A stretch of 39,227 nucleotides of DNA from Fluviicola sp. Its GTDB lineage: Bacteria > Bacteroidota > Bacteroidia > Flavobacteriales_D > Crocinitomicaceae. Both the position numbers and the translations under genes were made by a program. This document shows positions 7,955 through 17,078 of this stretch, one piece after another (the first letter of the stretch is position 1; each line of letters opens with the position of its first letter). The DNA is taken from contig JARWZO010000002.1 of assembly GCA_029866325.1 (NCBI GenBank), positions 1-39,227 on the forward strand, read 5' to 3'. The notes under the pieces are model-generated. The model was given only the letters and a program-made list of their open reading frames with translations, made no database searches and was not told where the DNA came from.

Positions 7955-9031
7955 ATGAAACAAGCAACGATAGCGCTGGTAGAATTTGGTGGTTCACACG
8001 ATGAATGCATGCTCACGCAGATGGAGGCGCTGCAGTCGGTGAATGCAGCTATAATCTTGGTAACCAATGAGCAATTGTACGCCCGCAATCCGCACTGGCA
8101 CAAATTGGTTCGTACAGTTTATTTCATCGAACCAACCGGAAAAGCCTTGAAAGATGTAGGATTGATGCGTAAGTTGGTGCGTTTCTTAAAAGAAGAAGGT
8201 GTTTCAAAAGTAGTGTTCAATACGGCACAAGGCGGACATGTGCGCAACCTGTCATTTTTACTGCCAACATCCATTCAGGCTTACGGAATCATTCATACCA
8301 TACGCAAATTTCAAGGCAGCTTTACACAAAAGGTCATTCACCGAAAAATCAAACGGTATGTTGTTTTAAGTGATGATTTGCTGAAACATGTAACTGTGCC
8401 GAAAGGCATTTCGGTGGGAAGTTTTTACCCGGTTTCCTTCCCAAATTTCGAACAAAAGGCTGAAAAATCTGCCGGTGAACGTTGGATTACCATTACAGGA
8501 GGTGTTGAAAACCGCCGAAAAGACCTTGATGCGGTGATTGGATTTATTCAAGCCACCGATCCTGAAATTCGGTTTGTGTTTTTGGGGAAAACCGATCCCA
8601 ATCATTCGGATGCACGTACGTTTATCGAGGCGATTGAAACCAACGAATTGACTGACAGAGTACGCTATTTCACTGATTTTGTGGATCATGCAACTTTCGA
8701 TGCTTACTTGCAGCAAACCGATTTCCTGTTACCCCTGATTCACCCGAATACACCAAGCGCCAATGAATACATCAACCACCAGATTTCAGGAGCGTTTACC
8801 ATTGCATTCGGTTACAAAATTCCCTTACTGATTCACGAAGCGTATCGTAGTGAGCACGATTTAACAATTAGTGCCGCTTTCTATCAACCTTCCGAATTCG
8901 GCGAAGGATTAAAAACCGCATTTTCATTACACGAACACATCCGTCAGCAGATAGAACAGGAAGAAAAATGGACGAAGCCGTTTCAATACCGTAACTATTT
9001 ACGTTTTTTGGAGGTTGTTGCTGAAGGGTAA
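7955..9031 (+). CDS. Glycosyltransferase-like protein (GT-B fold, family uncertain)
   Basis: A 358-residue soluble protein without signal peptide or membrane segment. The ATG at 7955 (MKQATIALVEFGGSHDE) is preferred over an in-frame TTG 9 nt earlier. The N-terminal half has alternating strands and helices (AIILVTN, KVVFNTA, YGIIHTI, YVVLSDDL). The C-terminal half begins WITITGGVENRRKDLDAVIGF, the usual opening of the nucleotide-sugar binding half of GT4-type enzymes, and continues with IRFVFLGKTDP, DRVRYFTDFVDHATFDAYLQQTDFLLPLI and an acidic/serine segment. This fits GT-B glycosyltransferases acting on cell-surface glycans, but the closest family cannot be fixed by eye. Neighbours give no polysaccharide cluster context. 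Confidence 0.65.
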   Translation: MKQATIALVEFGGSHDECMLTQMEALQSVNAAIILVTNEQLYARNPHWHKLVRTVYFIEPTGKALKDVGLMRKLVRFLKEEGVSKVVFNTAQGGHVRNLSFLLPTSIQAYGIIHTIRKFQGSFTQKVIHRKIKRYVVLSDDLLKHVTVPKGISVGSFYPVSFPNFEQKAEKSAGERWITITGGVENRRKDLDAVIGFIQATDPEIRFVFLGKTDPNHSDARTFIEAIETNELTDRVRYFTDFVDHATFDAYLQQTDFLLPLIHPNTPSANEYINHQISGAFTIAFGYKIPLLIHEAYRSEHDLTISAAFYQPSEFGEGLKTAFSLHEHIRQQIEQEEKWTKPFQYRNYLRFLEVVAEG

Positions 9032-9145
9032 TTTCACCACAAAGGCACGAGAGTTTTTAAGTTTATTGAGTTAGTAAGTTCGAACTCAATAAACTTAAAA
9101 ACTTATCAACTCAACACTACAATTTCTTCATGTCTTTGTGGTGAA
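9032..9145. repeat. Long-hairpin extragenic repeat, copy 2
   Basis: The ends are TTCACCACAAAG (9033-9044) and CTTTGTGGTGAA (9134-9145), the same family as the element at 6539-6758. The core is an independent 21-bp perfect inverted repeat at 9052-9072 and 9083-9103 (AGTTTTTAAGTTTATTGAG... ). It begins immediately after the stop codon of the glycosyltransferase-like gene and may also serve as its 3' end structure. Confidence 0.8.
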
Positions 9146-9189
9146 CTACCCAATTAATACTTATTTTCAAAATCGATTTAAACACCGCT

Positions 9190-10107
9190 ATGGAATTTGG
9201 AAAAGTTGCTCCTTCCTTACTCGAAACCATTGATTTTAAACTTCCGCCGGATGGCTGGTTTACGCAGCAATTATTGACCGGTCAGCGTTTTCCGGGTTTG
9301 AAAGTTTATGTTGGTGGTGCCAAATGGGGACCTGAAAGCTGGAAAGGGGTAATCTATCCGATTGATGCGAAGGACAAAGACATGCTTTCGCACTATGTGC
9401 AGCATTTCAATAGCATCGAACTCAATGCCACACACTACAAAGTGTATCCCGAAACCACAATCAGCAAATGGGCAGAAAAAGCAACGGATAAAGACTTTCG
9501 TTTCTGCCCGAAAATCACGCAAAGCATCAGCCATTACAGTGATTTATCGAGTGAACGGGCACGACAATTGACGGATGGTTTTCTAAATGGAATTCTGGCT
9601 TTTGGTGAACATCTGGGACCCGTGTTCCTGCAATTGAGTGAAAAATACAGTCCCGAACGCGGGTTGCAACTGCTGCATTATCTCGAAAACTGGCCGAGTG
9701 ATGTGCCGCTTTTTCTAGAAGTCCGACACGAAAAATGGTTCAGCGATCCGGAAAACAGGGAATGGTTGTTTGGCCACTTGCACCGTTTGGGAATTGGCGC
9801 TGTGATAACCGATACTGCCGGTCGACGTGATTGTGTACACATGGAATTGACCCAACCCAAAACCATGATTCGTTTTGTGGGGAATGGCAGGCATTCAACG
9901 GATTATTCCCGCATCGATGAATGGATCGTGCGCATCAATCATTGGATTGCCGTCGGTTTGGAAGAATTGTACTTTTTTATGCATCAGCCACACGAGCAAT
10001 ATTCCCCCGAAATGTCAGCCTATTTTATTGAACAGCTGAATAAAACGGCAGGTTTACAACTGCAGCCGCCACAGTTTATTACCAACCAACAATCGCTTTT
10101 TGACTGA
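9190..10107 (+). CDS. DUF72 family protein (YecE-like)
   Basis: A 305-residue cytosolic protein of the DUF72 family, a TIM-barrel-like fold of unknown biochemical role. Family marks visible are VYVGGAKWGPESWKG near the start, HFNSIELNATHYKVYPETTISKWAEK, FRFCPKITQSISHY, GPVFLQLSEKYSPER, LFLEVRHEKWF, AVITDTAGRRDCVHM, IRFVGNG and YFFMHQPHEQYSPEM. Length is normal for the family. The 30 or so residues before the DUF72 domain are non-conserved. DUF72 proteins are sometimes found beside nucleases or Fe-S proteins, but here the neighbours (a repeat upstream, a convergent phytase gene downstream) tell nothing. Confidence 0.88.
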   Translation: MEFGKVAPSLLETIDFKLPPDGWFTQQLLTGQRFPGLKVYVGGAKWGPESWKGVIYPIDAKDKDMLSHYVQHFNSIELNATHYKVYPETTISKWAEKATDKDFRFCPKITQSISHYSDLSSERARQLTDGFLNGILAFGEHLGPVFLQLSEKYSPERGLQLLHYLENWPSDVPLFLEVRHEKWFSDPENREWLFGHLHRLGIGAVITDTAGRRDCVHMELTQPKTMIRFVGNGRHSTDYSRIDEWIVRINHWIAVGLEELYFFMHQPHEQYSPEMSAYFIEQLNKTAGLQLQPPQFITNQQSLFD

Positions 10108-10185
10108 TTCATTTCCCTAAAACAACAAGACCACAACTTAAAAAGTCATGGTCTGTCGCAAAAAAGTACGAAAACGGGTGGTAGA

Positions 10186-11304
10186 TCACGGAATCATACG
10201 AAGCTCTTTTCCGGCAATAACTTCCCAGGAATAAAATTGGAACGTCTTATTATCAGACATGGCTACAAACAATCCTTTCGGAAAACGCTTGCCAAATGGC
10301 AGTGCAATTACTTCAGAACCATCACTTTCATTGGTAGCAACCCGAACGGTTTTCAACAAGGTATGATTGTGCGGTTTACCCGGAGTTCCTTCGCGTGGAA
10401 AAATGTGGAACTTATTGTTTTGCTGATCCGAAACAAGGATGTAACCCTCTTTGTTGTTCAGGTTGTAAATCGAAATACCCTCGTGGTCTTCCTTGAATCC
10501 GGTGGTGGCAAATAGGGCCAATTCAGCGTTTCCTTTTTCGGGATCAGCGTAATATTTGCGCACACCAACAGTTTCATCCGAATAATAGATGTAGCCTAGT
10601 TGGTCATCAACGGCAATGGATTCGATTTCGTTTTTACCCGAATACTTCCCGAATTTGCGCACCAATGTAAAGGTTAACGCTCCGTCTTTTTCTTCGAGCA
10701 GGTATTGCCACAAGTACGAACCGTTGGTTGGACCGTTTTTGCGCCCGGCAATCACATAAATTTGTCCTTTTTTGTTTTTGTAGCACGAAATGCCCATCAA
10801 ATCACGGAATTCTTCGCCGGTTTCACCTTCAAATGCCGCAAAACCACCATTATCAATCGGTTGCATATCGGGCAATGAAAATACGCGAACGTTGTGCGTT
10901 AATCGCTCGGAGACCACAGCAATATCCACTTTCTTTCCGCCCAGTTTGAGGCCGTATTCCACATCGATGTTGTTGGGGCGTTTTAACCCGCGGAAAGAGC
11001 GTTTTTGGTCAATTTTTCCATCTAGATTATACACATACACAGCACCGTCTTCATCTTTGTCCGTTCCTAGAATAAGCGATTTTGAAGGATCTTTCGGATT
11101 CACCCAAATGGCAGGATCGTCGGTGTCGTGAATGCTTGTATCGGTAACAACAACCGGTTTTAACGGAATACTATCGTGTACCGGAAATTTGATTTCGGCA
11201 GCAGACGTTTGTTCGTTTTCGCCCGATGAGCATGCTATGAATAAACTTGTTATTAATAAAGTTGCTATAAAAAGGAGGTTGTTCTTTTTTTTATGAAAGA
11301 TCAT
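10186..11304 (-). CDS. Beta-propeller phytase lipoprotein
   Basis: Calcium-dependent 3-phytase that releases phosphate from myo-inositol hexakisphosphate. A lipoprotein signal peptide ends in the lipobox FIAC (Cys25), followed by SSGENEQ, so the enzyme is membrane anchored and probably surface exposed or periplasmic. The propeller (about 45-370) shows family motifs in order: DTDDPAIWVNP, LILGTDKDEDGAVYVYNLDGK, KRPNNIDVEYG, VVSERLTHNVRVFS, GISCYKNKKGQIYVIAG, EIESIAVDDQLGYIYYSDETVGVRKY, DHEGISIYN, GYILVSDQQNNKFHIF and NESDGSEVIALPFG; the Asp/Glu residues are the calcium and phosphate ligands of this family. It overlaps the upstream lipoprotein gene by 4 nt (ATGA), so it is translated from the same operon as the receptor. 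It is the last gene of that operon. Confidence 0.92.
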   Translation of the reverse strand: MIFHKKKNNLLFIATLLITSLFIACSSGENEQTSAAEIKFPVHDSIPLKPVVVTDTSIHDTDDPAIWVNPKDPSKSLILGTDKDEDGAVYVYNLDGKIDQKRSFRGLKRPNNIDVEYGLKLGGKKVDIAVVSERLTHNVRVFSLPDMQPIDNGGFAAFEGETGEEFRDLMGISCYKNKKGQIYVIAGRKNGPTNGSYLWQYLLEEKDGALTFTLVRKFGKYSGKNEIESIAVDDQLGYIYYSDETVGVRKYYADPEKGNAELALFATTGFKEDHEGISIYNLNNKEGYILVSDQQNNKFHIFPREGTPGKPHNHTLLKTVRVATNESDGSEVIALPFGKRFPKGLFVAMSDNKTFQFYSWEVIAGKELRMIP

Positions 11305-12329
11305 CGTGTAAGTGTTAACGTTAATTCATTTGTTTCGGCGTCATCGTCGGTTCCGGTCAATGTAAGTGTCAATGTATTCCCGATTCGTTCAAACGAACCT
11401 TCATATTCCACTTCGGTGATGAAACCGTTGTCTTCTTCACGTTCTACAATAAAGTGGGCGTCACCTGTTGTTGCATCACCGGTAAGGTCTTCCCATTCGC
11501 CTTCAACCTCAATTTCAAGGTTTACTACTTCCGGAGTTCCGCAATTGTCAACCGTTTCTGTTTCAACCAGTGTTAGGAGCAATTTGAATTTATCGAAGGC
11601 AAATTCTACTTCAATATTGTCGATTTCAGAGGCTGTTAATCCTGCTAAATCGTGGTTGGCGATTGCAAACAAATCGAGTATATTGGTCAATTCAGTTGCA
11701 TTCGTGTGGTCAGCAGCCCATCCCCCGAATACCTTTTCATCGTCGTAAACACGAAACTCGGTTTCAATATCGGTATTGATCACCAGATTTTCGGTTGTTG
11801 TACCGATTCCTGTTAAAGCAAACGTAAATCCTCGGTCACCGGAATTCTCAACGGCATCATCCATAATCGTTGGATCAAGTTCCAGTTCCAACTCTATGCT
11901 GCTTACATTGGCCGGAAAAATCACGGAACCGATTCCTGTTGCAAGGTCAAGGGTAAATTGCAAATCAACTCCCAAATCTTCGGAAGTGGTGCAGTCGTCT
12001 ACTTCATAAAAAGCAGTTCCGCCAACGATGTATTCGCTCCAGGTAGCAAAACCTTCGGCATCTTTGAGTTTGAACTGAACAGTTACAGCGCTACCCAATG
12101 TTTGCGGTTTTCCGGCAAGTTCCGTTCCGGTTGGGTCAATACCGTCGGTTAGTTTGATTTCAAAAGAGGCTTTGTCGGTGTCTTCCAGATCGCCGGCGTC
12201 TTCTTCATCCAGTACCAATTGTTTAGGGAAATCAGCGACATCCGTAACTTCGGTGTGTTCAAATTTCTTTTTCGAGCAGGCGGTGATCAGTACCACGGCC
12301 AAAGCTATCAGTGAGATTTTATGTTTCAT
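11301..12329 (-). CDS. Lipoprotein of unknown function in the phytase operon
   Basis: A 342-residue lipoprotein: signal peptide MKHKISLIALAVVLITAC with Cys18 as the lipidation site, then SKKK. The mature part is strongly acidic and rich in Thr, Val and Leu, which suggests all-beta domains. The stretch VSSIELELELDPTIMDDAVENSGDRGFTFALTG resembles a Calx-beta-type repeat, a tentative match. The second half (about 200-342) looks like a separate beta domain ending TLTLTGTDDDAETNELTLTLTR. It sits between the receptor (8-nt gap) and the phytase (4-nt ATGA overlap), so it probably works with them, perhaps as a surface accessory or ligand-binding protein. No enzyme motif is visible, and I do not recognise the family. 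Confidence 0.85.
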   Translation of the reverse strand: MKHKISLIALAVVLITACSKKKFEHTEVTDVADFPKQLVLDEEDAGDLEDTDKASFEIKLTDGIDPTGTELAGKPQTLGSAVTVQFKLKDAEGFATWSEYIVGGTAFYEVDDCTTSEDLGVDLQFTLDLATGIGSVIFPANVSSIELELELDPTIMDDAVENSGDRGFTFALTGIGTTTENLVINTDIETEFRVYDDEKVFGGWAADHTNATELTNILDLFAIANHDLAGLTASEIDNIEVEFAFDKFKLLLTLVETETVDNCGTPEVVNLEIEVEGEWEDLTGDATTGDAHFIVEREEDNGFITEVEYEGSFERIGNTLTLTLTGTDDDAETNELTLTLTR

Positions 12330-12337
12330 AGTATGTC

Positions 12338-15046
12338 TTATTGAATGTCAAATTTGAGTCCGGCACGCATCCAAAATCCGTAGAATTCGCGCTGAACGGT
12401 GTTTTCTTCTTTACCCATGTAGGATTCAAACGGTTGATTGGTGAGGTTCATCAACTCGGCAAATACACGGTATTTCTTTTTGATGGTGTAACCCAACGAG
12501 CAGTCGAATTGCATGCGGTTTTTCACATACAAATCATAATCGGCGGTAGCACCCACTTCACTCAAGTAAGAACCGTTGAAGTTAAGAGCTGCTCGTACGA
12601 AAAATCCTTTTTGCTCATACATTAGGGCCGCATTTCCCAAATGAGTGGTTTGTCCCGGAAGACTAATCGATTCAAAGCTTCCAGCCAAAGCGTTCTCGCC
12701 TCTGTCTTGAATAGATGCTTCAGACATGGTGTACGTATAATTGGCATAAACACTGAATCCTTTCAGTTTTTTAGGTAGAAAATCCAATGCTTTTTGAAAG
12801 GCCAGTTCTACTCCGAAAAGCGTAGCCGTATTTCCGTTTTGTGCTTGAGTCACGTCCACCAATACCGATGCATCGTTTAGATACGGTTGGTTGAAGTCGG
12901 TGCGGTTGTAGATGAAACCATCCAATTGCTTGAAAAATAATCCACCGGAAAGAATACCAACATCACCAAAGTATTTTTCATACATGAAATCAGCATTGAT
13001 AGCCGAAACCGGCAATAAGTTGGCATTTCCGATGGAAACTTCACCGTCTTCCAGGTTAGCTTCCTGAGCAGGAATGATTTCATCGAAGTTCGGACGGGCA
13101 TACGACCATGTAAGTGCTCCACGAAGGTTGGTAGTTCTATTCAACGCATAACGCGCTTGTAGTTGCGGAAGTACATAACCGTAATTGCTGCTTCCTTTCA
13201 CCGGAAGAATTTCGCGTAAATCACCGTTCGGAGCAATTACTACATCAGACGAATTGTACGAAACGCTTGAATATTCGTAGCGCACACCACCAATTAAAGT
13301 AAGGCGATTGATGGTTTGGCGAGTCATAAGGTAACCGGCATACACATTTTCTTCCGCGTCATACGATTCCAACGCTTCATCGATGGCTTTGTCTTCGATC
13401 TGCAATTCAAACTGCGCAGGATTAGCGTTGAAATAGTCGACAAACGTAGGCATGTTCACCGCTCGGGCCAATTCATAGCGACCGCCTAGGTAATTATCAT
13501 CAAGCAAACCGCCTTCGAAAACATTCAGCGTAGGAATATTTCCCATTCCTTCATAAATGTTTTGTTCAATCTCGAATGATTTCTGTTTCATTCGCATTTT
13601 TCCGCCGAATTTCAATTCTCCTTTACTCGTTCCGATGAAGTAAGGAACGGCTATGTTTACTTTCGCGGTAATATTTTCATCTTTTGCAAAGGTATTTCCT
13701 ACTTCAAACTGATCGAATCCGTATAGCGTATTGTCGAGGTAGGTAGCCGAATTCAGTATCGGAAAATCGGGGTTACTAAAATCGACTGTTGAAGGAGCAT
13801 CTGCTACAAAATTTACCGAATAATCGTAAGGAGTATCCTGAAAAGAGTAAGAATAAGCGGCTTCGTAATCGACACGCAGTTTTGGGAAGATGTGTTTTCC
13901 ACCCAGGTTAAACGAAGAAATGACCTGCTCTTCAAAACGGTCTTTTAGCTCGCGTTCTACTTCGCCGTCTTCGGGCACAAAAGCGTATAAACGACGCCAT
14001 TCGCGATCCGTAAAACGATTATACATACCTCTGAAATAGATTTCATTATTCTTATTGAAGCGGTAATCGAGCGTTGCACTAGCCGAAGAACGGGTGCGGG
14101 TAAGTTGATAATCGCGCAATTCCAATACATCGTCTTCAGTTTCCGGTGTTCCGTTCAAGTCGCGTTCCCAATTGTCTGATCCCAGATCATTGTGGTAATG
14201 CGTCAGGTTGAGCATCAATCCGAATTGTTGGCGTTTTCCGAAACGTTTTCCCATTTGCAAGCTTCCTTGCACATTCGGTTTGTTCATCAAGGCATTGTAA
14301 CCTCCGACTACCGAACCGCTGAATCGCCATAAACTGTCAAGGGCTTTTCGAGTAATCAGATTCACTGATCCACCAATGGCATCGCCGTCCATATCGGGCA
14401 ACAAACTTTTACTGATTTCCATTGATGCCAGCTGATCTGCAGGAACGGCATCCAAAGCCACGTAACGCACACCTGCTTCAGGCGACGAGATTTGCTCGCC
14501 ATTGATGCTAACATTCGTAAATTTTGGGGCCAGTCCACGGACTAAAACGTAACGTCCTTCTCCCTGATCGCGTTCAATGTTGACACCCGGCACGCGTTGC
14601 AATGCTTCGGCCACATTCGGATCGGGAAAACGCCCGATTTGTTCGGCAGCGACCACATTCTTGATGTTATCCGCCGATTTTTGCTGGTTCAAGGCCGTAC
14701 TTTTACCGCTAATGATTACTTCATCGAGTTCATTTTGGGTTTTCAGTCGAACATTGAACTCAATGGTAGAACCATCTTCTGTGGCTTCCACTAAAATGGT
14801 ATCGGTTTGAAATCCCGTATACGAAAAGATCAGATGATATTTTCCGGGAGGTACAATTACCTGATAGCTTCCATCCAACTCGGCAGCTACTCCGTTGCCT
14901 GTTTCCTGAACGGAAATCAATGTACCTGATAATGGTTGCCTTGTTTCCTGATCGGTGACTTTACCAACGATTAACACCCGTTGAGAGAAACCGATAACCG
15001 GAAAAAGCAACATCATCAAAACAGCATAAAATTGTGTGTGTTTCAT
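12338..15046 (-). CDS. TonB-dependent outer-membrane receptor with carboxypeptidase-regulatory-like domain
   Basis: Energy-dependent outer-membrane importer. I chose the ATG at 15046 (MKHTQFYAVLMMLLF) because it starts directly at the signal peptide; a TTG 21 nt upstream is possible but less likely. Domains: signal peptide to about residue 22; CarboxypepD_reg-like domain (VGKVTDQETRQPLSGTLIS to GFQTDTILV); TonB-box-like DEVIISGK; plug domain (EALQRVPGVNIERDQGEGRYV, VRGLAPKFTNVSINGEQ, DMDGDAIGGSVNL); and a 22-strand-type barrel ending MRAGLKFDIQ. About 902 residues is normal. It is the first gene of the operon with the lipoprotein and phytase, so the substrate is probably phytate breakdown products, phosphate esters or a phosphate-linked ligand (inference). 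No SusD partner is present. Confidence 0.93.
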   Translation of the reverse strand: MKHTQFYAVLMMLLFPVIGFSQRVLIVGKVTDQETRQPLSGTLISVQETGNGVAAELDGSYQVIVPPGKYHLIFSYTGFQTDTILVEATEDGSTIEFNVRLKTQNELDEVIISGKSTALNQQKSADNIKNVVAAEQIGRFPDPNVAEALQRVPGVNIERDQGEGRYVLVRGLAPKFTNVSINGEQISSPEAGVRYVALDAVPADQLASMEISKSLLPDMDGDAIGGSVNLITRKALDSLWRFSGSVVGGYNALMNKPNVQGSLQMGKRFGKRQQFGLMLNLTHYHNDLGSDNWERDLNGTPETEDDVLELRDYQLTRTRSSASATLDYRFNKNNEIYFRGMYNRFTDREWRRLYAFVPEDGEVERELKDRFEEQVISSFNLGGKHIFPKLRVDYEAAYSYSFQDTPYDYSVNFVADAPSTVDFSNPDFPILNSATYLDNTLYGFDQFEVGNTFAKDENITAKVNIAVPYFIGTSKGELKFGGKMRMKQKSFEIEQNIYEGMGNIPTLNVFEGGLLDDNYLGGRYELARAVNMPTFVDYFNANPAQFELQIEDKAIDEALESYDAEENVYAGYLMTRQTINRLTLIGGVRYEYSSVSYNSSDVVIAPNGDLREILPVKGSSNYGYVLPQLQARYALNRTTNLRGALTWSYARPNFDEIIPAQEANLEDGEVSIGNANLLPVSAINADFMYEKYFGDVGILSGGLFFKQLDGFIYNRTDFNQPYLNDASVLVDVTQAQNGNTATLFGVELAFQKALDFLPKKLKGFSVYANYTYTMSEASIQDRGENALAGSFESISLPGQTTHLGNAALMYEQKGFFVRAALNFNGSYLSEVGATADYDLYVKNRMQFDCSLGYTIKKKYRVFAELMNLTNQPFESYMGKEENTVQREFYGFWMRAGLKFDIQ

Positions 15047-15260
15047 AAGTTGTTTTTTTTTCTGCAAAGGTTGCTACATCCGATTCGCTCGCCGAAATAT
15101 TCAACAGTTACAAAAGAGCAACACGGTTTTCGAGACCGTATACAAGACATATACACTGACGCAAAAGCATTTGTAATTATTTGAAAATAAACACTTTACG
15201 ATTGTATTTTTAACTGTTATCATTTCCTTAAGCGCAGATTATCAATCTGTTGCCGTTGTG

Positions 15261-16931
15261 TTAGAGCAATTCGATGAATGATCCGAGGCTGTCGGCCTCA
15301 TCCAGTTTCAGACGTTTTTTCAGACGGTAACGGGCAATGCGCAAACTGTCTACGGTAATGCCCAGAATGATCGCAATTTCTTTTGATTCGAGTTTGAGTT
15401 TAATAAGTGCACATAGCCGCTGTTCCGTGCGCGAGATATCCGTTAGATGTTCTTTTAATTTATCATAAAAACTAGCGTGAACTTGGGCAAAAAAATGTTC
15501 AAAATTCGACCAGTCGCGGTCACGATGAAAACTGAAATCAATTTGTCGGGAAACTTCGCGCAATTGTTTGTTTTTTTCGGCTCCTTCGGCTTTGATTGCT
15601 TTTTTGAGAGATTGTTGTAAACTCTCAAGCAATCCGTTTTTTTCGATGAGTTGTAAGGTGTGACTCGAAAGTGATTGACTGCGGAGCTCTAATTCTTGCT
15701 GCAGTTCGCGTTCCAATAGGTACTGATTTTGCAAATCGCTTGATAATTTACTCTCTCTCAATCGGGCATTATCCAATTCTACTTGCATGAGTTGTTGCTT
15801 GGTTTCCACAACCAATTCTTGTGCTTTGAGGTTTCTGCGATCACTTTTCATCCGCACGCGTTGTCGCCAGATAATCACGAACAATAAAATGCAAACAATA
15901 AGTCCGGTTTGAAGATAAATCCATCCGGTAAGTGTTGCGTTGCGTTTGTTTTTGTCAAGAAGCTCTATTTCACGGTCTTTTTGTTCCAATTCGTAAAACG
16001 TACTTAGTAGAGCTATTTGCTGAGCTCCTTCATCGGTATAAATGATGTCTGTGAGTTCGTAAGCCGAATCCAAGTACATTTTCGAGAGCCGGAACTCTTT
16101 TTTTAAATCATAGAGCTTTGAAAAATCCCGAAAAGCGCTTCGGGCCTCATAGTTATTGTTTGATTTTCGGGCTTCGGCGAGTGCTTTTCCTGTAAATAGT
16201 AATGCTTTCTCAAAGTTTCCCATTTTGCGGTAACAATCACCAATGTTATTGAGTAAAGTAATTCGGGCTTCTTTTCCTATTTCCGATTGATTAAGTGTAA
16301 AAGCAAGTTGATAATATTCCAAGGCTTTATCGAACGCTTCAAGATCTTCGTAAACACTTCCGATGTTCTCGTAAATTTCAGCGTAAACAATGGAGTCGGT
16401 TTTTTTATGGCAATATACCAAGGCACGTTCATGGAGTTGTAAGGCGCGTTGTGGCTTTTTTTCTTTTTCCCGCAAATGACCGATGCGTGTCAATGTAAGC
16501 GCAATTCCCTTCGAATCGTCTAGTTCTAGGTAAATAGCCATAGCCAATTCCTGTTCCTGCATGGCTTTTTGCGTTTGGCGGGCAAAATAATAAGTAGTTC
16601 CGAGTGATGAATGTACTTCGGCCATTGATCTTCTTTTCCCCAATTTGGTATATAGCTTAAGCGCTTCCTGCTGATAACGAATACTTTGTGAAAACGCACC
16701 ACTGATATAAAATAACCTTCCCAATAAAAATTTACTGTTTGCGATACCCAATGAATTGCCATTCGACACGTATTGATGCATCGCTTCTTTGGTCAGACTC
16801 AACGATCTGCTGGGTTGCGTATAATGCAGTTCTTCGGCTTTTGCCAATAGTAAATCGGCAGCGGATGAACTTTTTGCGTTGACGTTCATTACCGGAAACC
16901 AACCAATAATGACTAAAAAGAGGTATTTCAC
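15261..16931 (-). CDS. TPR / membrane / coiled-coil / LuxR-like HTH regulator
   Basis: A 556-residue regulator of a Bacteroidota-type architecture. A signal peptide (MKYLFLVIIGWFPVMNVNA) is followed by about six to seven tetratricopeptide repeats (about 25-300, for example AEVHSSLGTTYYFARQTQKAM and AEIYENIGSVYEDLEAFDKALEYY), one membrane helix (about 333-355, ending IIWRQRVRMK), a long coiled coil rich in Gln, Glu and Leu, and a C-terminal HTH (TEQRLCALIKLKLESKEIAI, then ILGITVDSLRIARYRLKKRL) of the LuxR type. The sensor part would lie in the periplasm and the DNA-binding part in the cytosol. The start is GTG with a TACTTTCG box 4 nt before it. It lies upstream of the receptor operon on the same strand with a gap of about 214 nt, so it is a natural candidate regulator of phytate use. 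Confidence 0.88.
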   Translation of the reverse strand: MKYLFLVIIGWFPVMNVNAKSSSAADLLLAKAEELHYTQPSRSLSLTKEAMHQYVSNGNSLGIANSKFLLGRLFYISGAFSQSIRYQQEALKLYTKLGKRRSMAEVHSSLGTTYYFARQTQKAMQEQELAMAIYLELDDSKGIALTLTRIGHLREKEKKPQRALQLHERALVYCHKKTDSIVYAEIYENIGSVYEDLEAFDKALEYYQLAFTLNQSEIGKEARITLLNNIGDCYRKMGNFEKALLFTGKALAEARKSNNNYEARSAFRDFSKLYDLKKEFRLSKMYLDSAYELTDIIYTDEGAQQIALLSTFYELEQKDREIELLDKNKRNATLTGWIYLQTGLIVCILLFVIIWRQRVRMKSDRRNLKAQELVVETKQQLMQVELDNARLRESKLSSDLQNQYLLERELQQELELRSQSLSSHTLQLIEKNGLLESLQQSLKKAIKAEGAEKNKQLREVSRQIDFSFHRDRDWSNFEHFFAQVHASFYDKLKEHLTDISRTEQRLCALIKLKLESKEIAIILGITVDSLRIARYRLKKRLKLDEADSLGSFIELL

Positions 16932-16935
16932 CTAA

Positions 16936-16943
16936 CGAAAGTA
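16936..16943 (-). promoter_or_regulatory. -7 box of the TPR regulator, 4 nt from its GTG start
   Basis: TACTTTCG on the minus strand, one base off TAnnTTTG, followed by TTAG and the GTG start. It suggests a leaderless mRNA. Confidence 0.5.
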
Positions 16944-17024
16944 CCGTTGTGCTATTACCGGAATGTTAGCGTAAAATGACCAAAAAAATGAAAGGTTGAG
17001 CTGAACCCCAACAATTTCTGCTTT

Positions 17025-17057
17025 TTGCAAACGGAAATAGCGAATAATGTATCTTTG
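17025..17057 (+). promoter_or_regulatory. Promoter of the aldehyde dehydrogenase gene
   Basis: TTG at 17025-17027 and TATCTTTG at 17050-17057 are separated by 22 nt, matching the Bacteroidota -33/-7 arrangement. The ATG follows 21 nt after the -7 box. Confidence 0.65.
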
Positions 17058-17078
17058 TATGCATCGAAAAACGCAACA

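Noticed and set aside
8366-8716. 116-codon minus-strand frame inside the glycosyltransferase-like gene
   Set aside because: Antisense to a better-supported gene, with no start signal or recognisable family.
11293-11748. 151-codon plus-strand frame opposite the lipoprotein gene
   Set aside because: A Ser/Val-rich antisense shadow caused by the Asp/Glu/Thr-rich codons of the lipoprotein.
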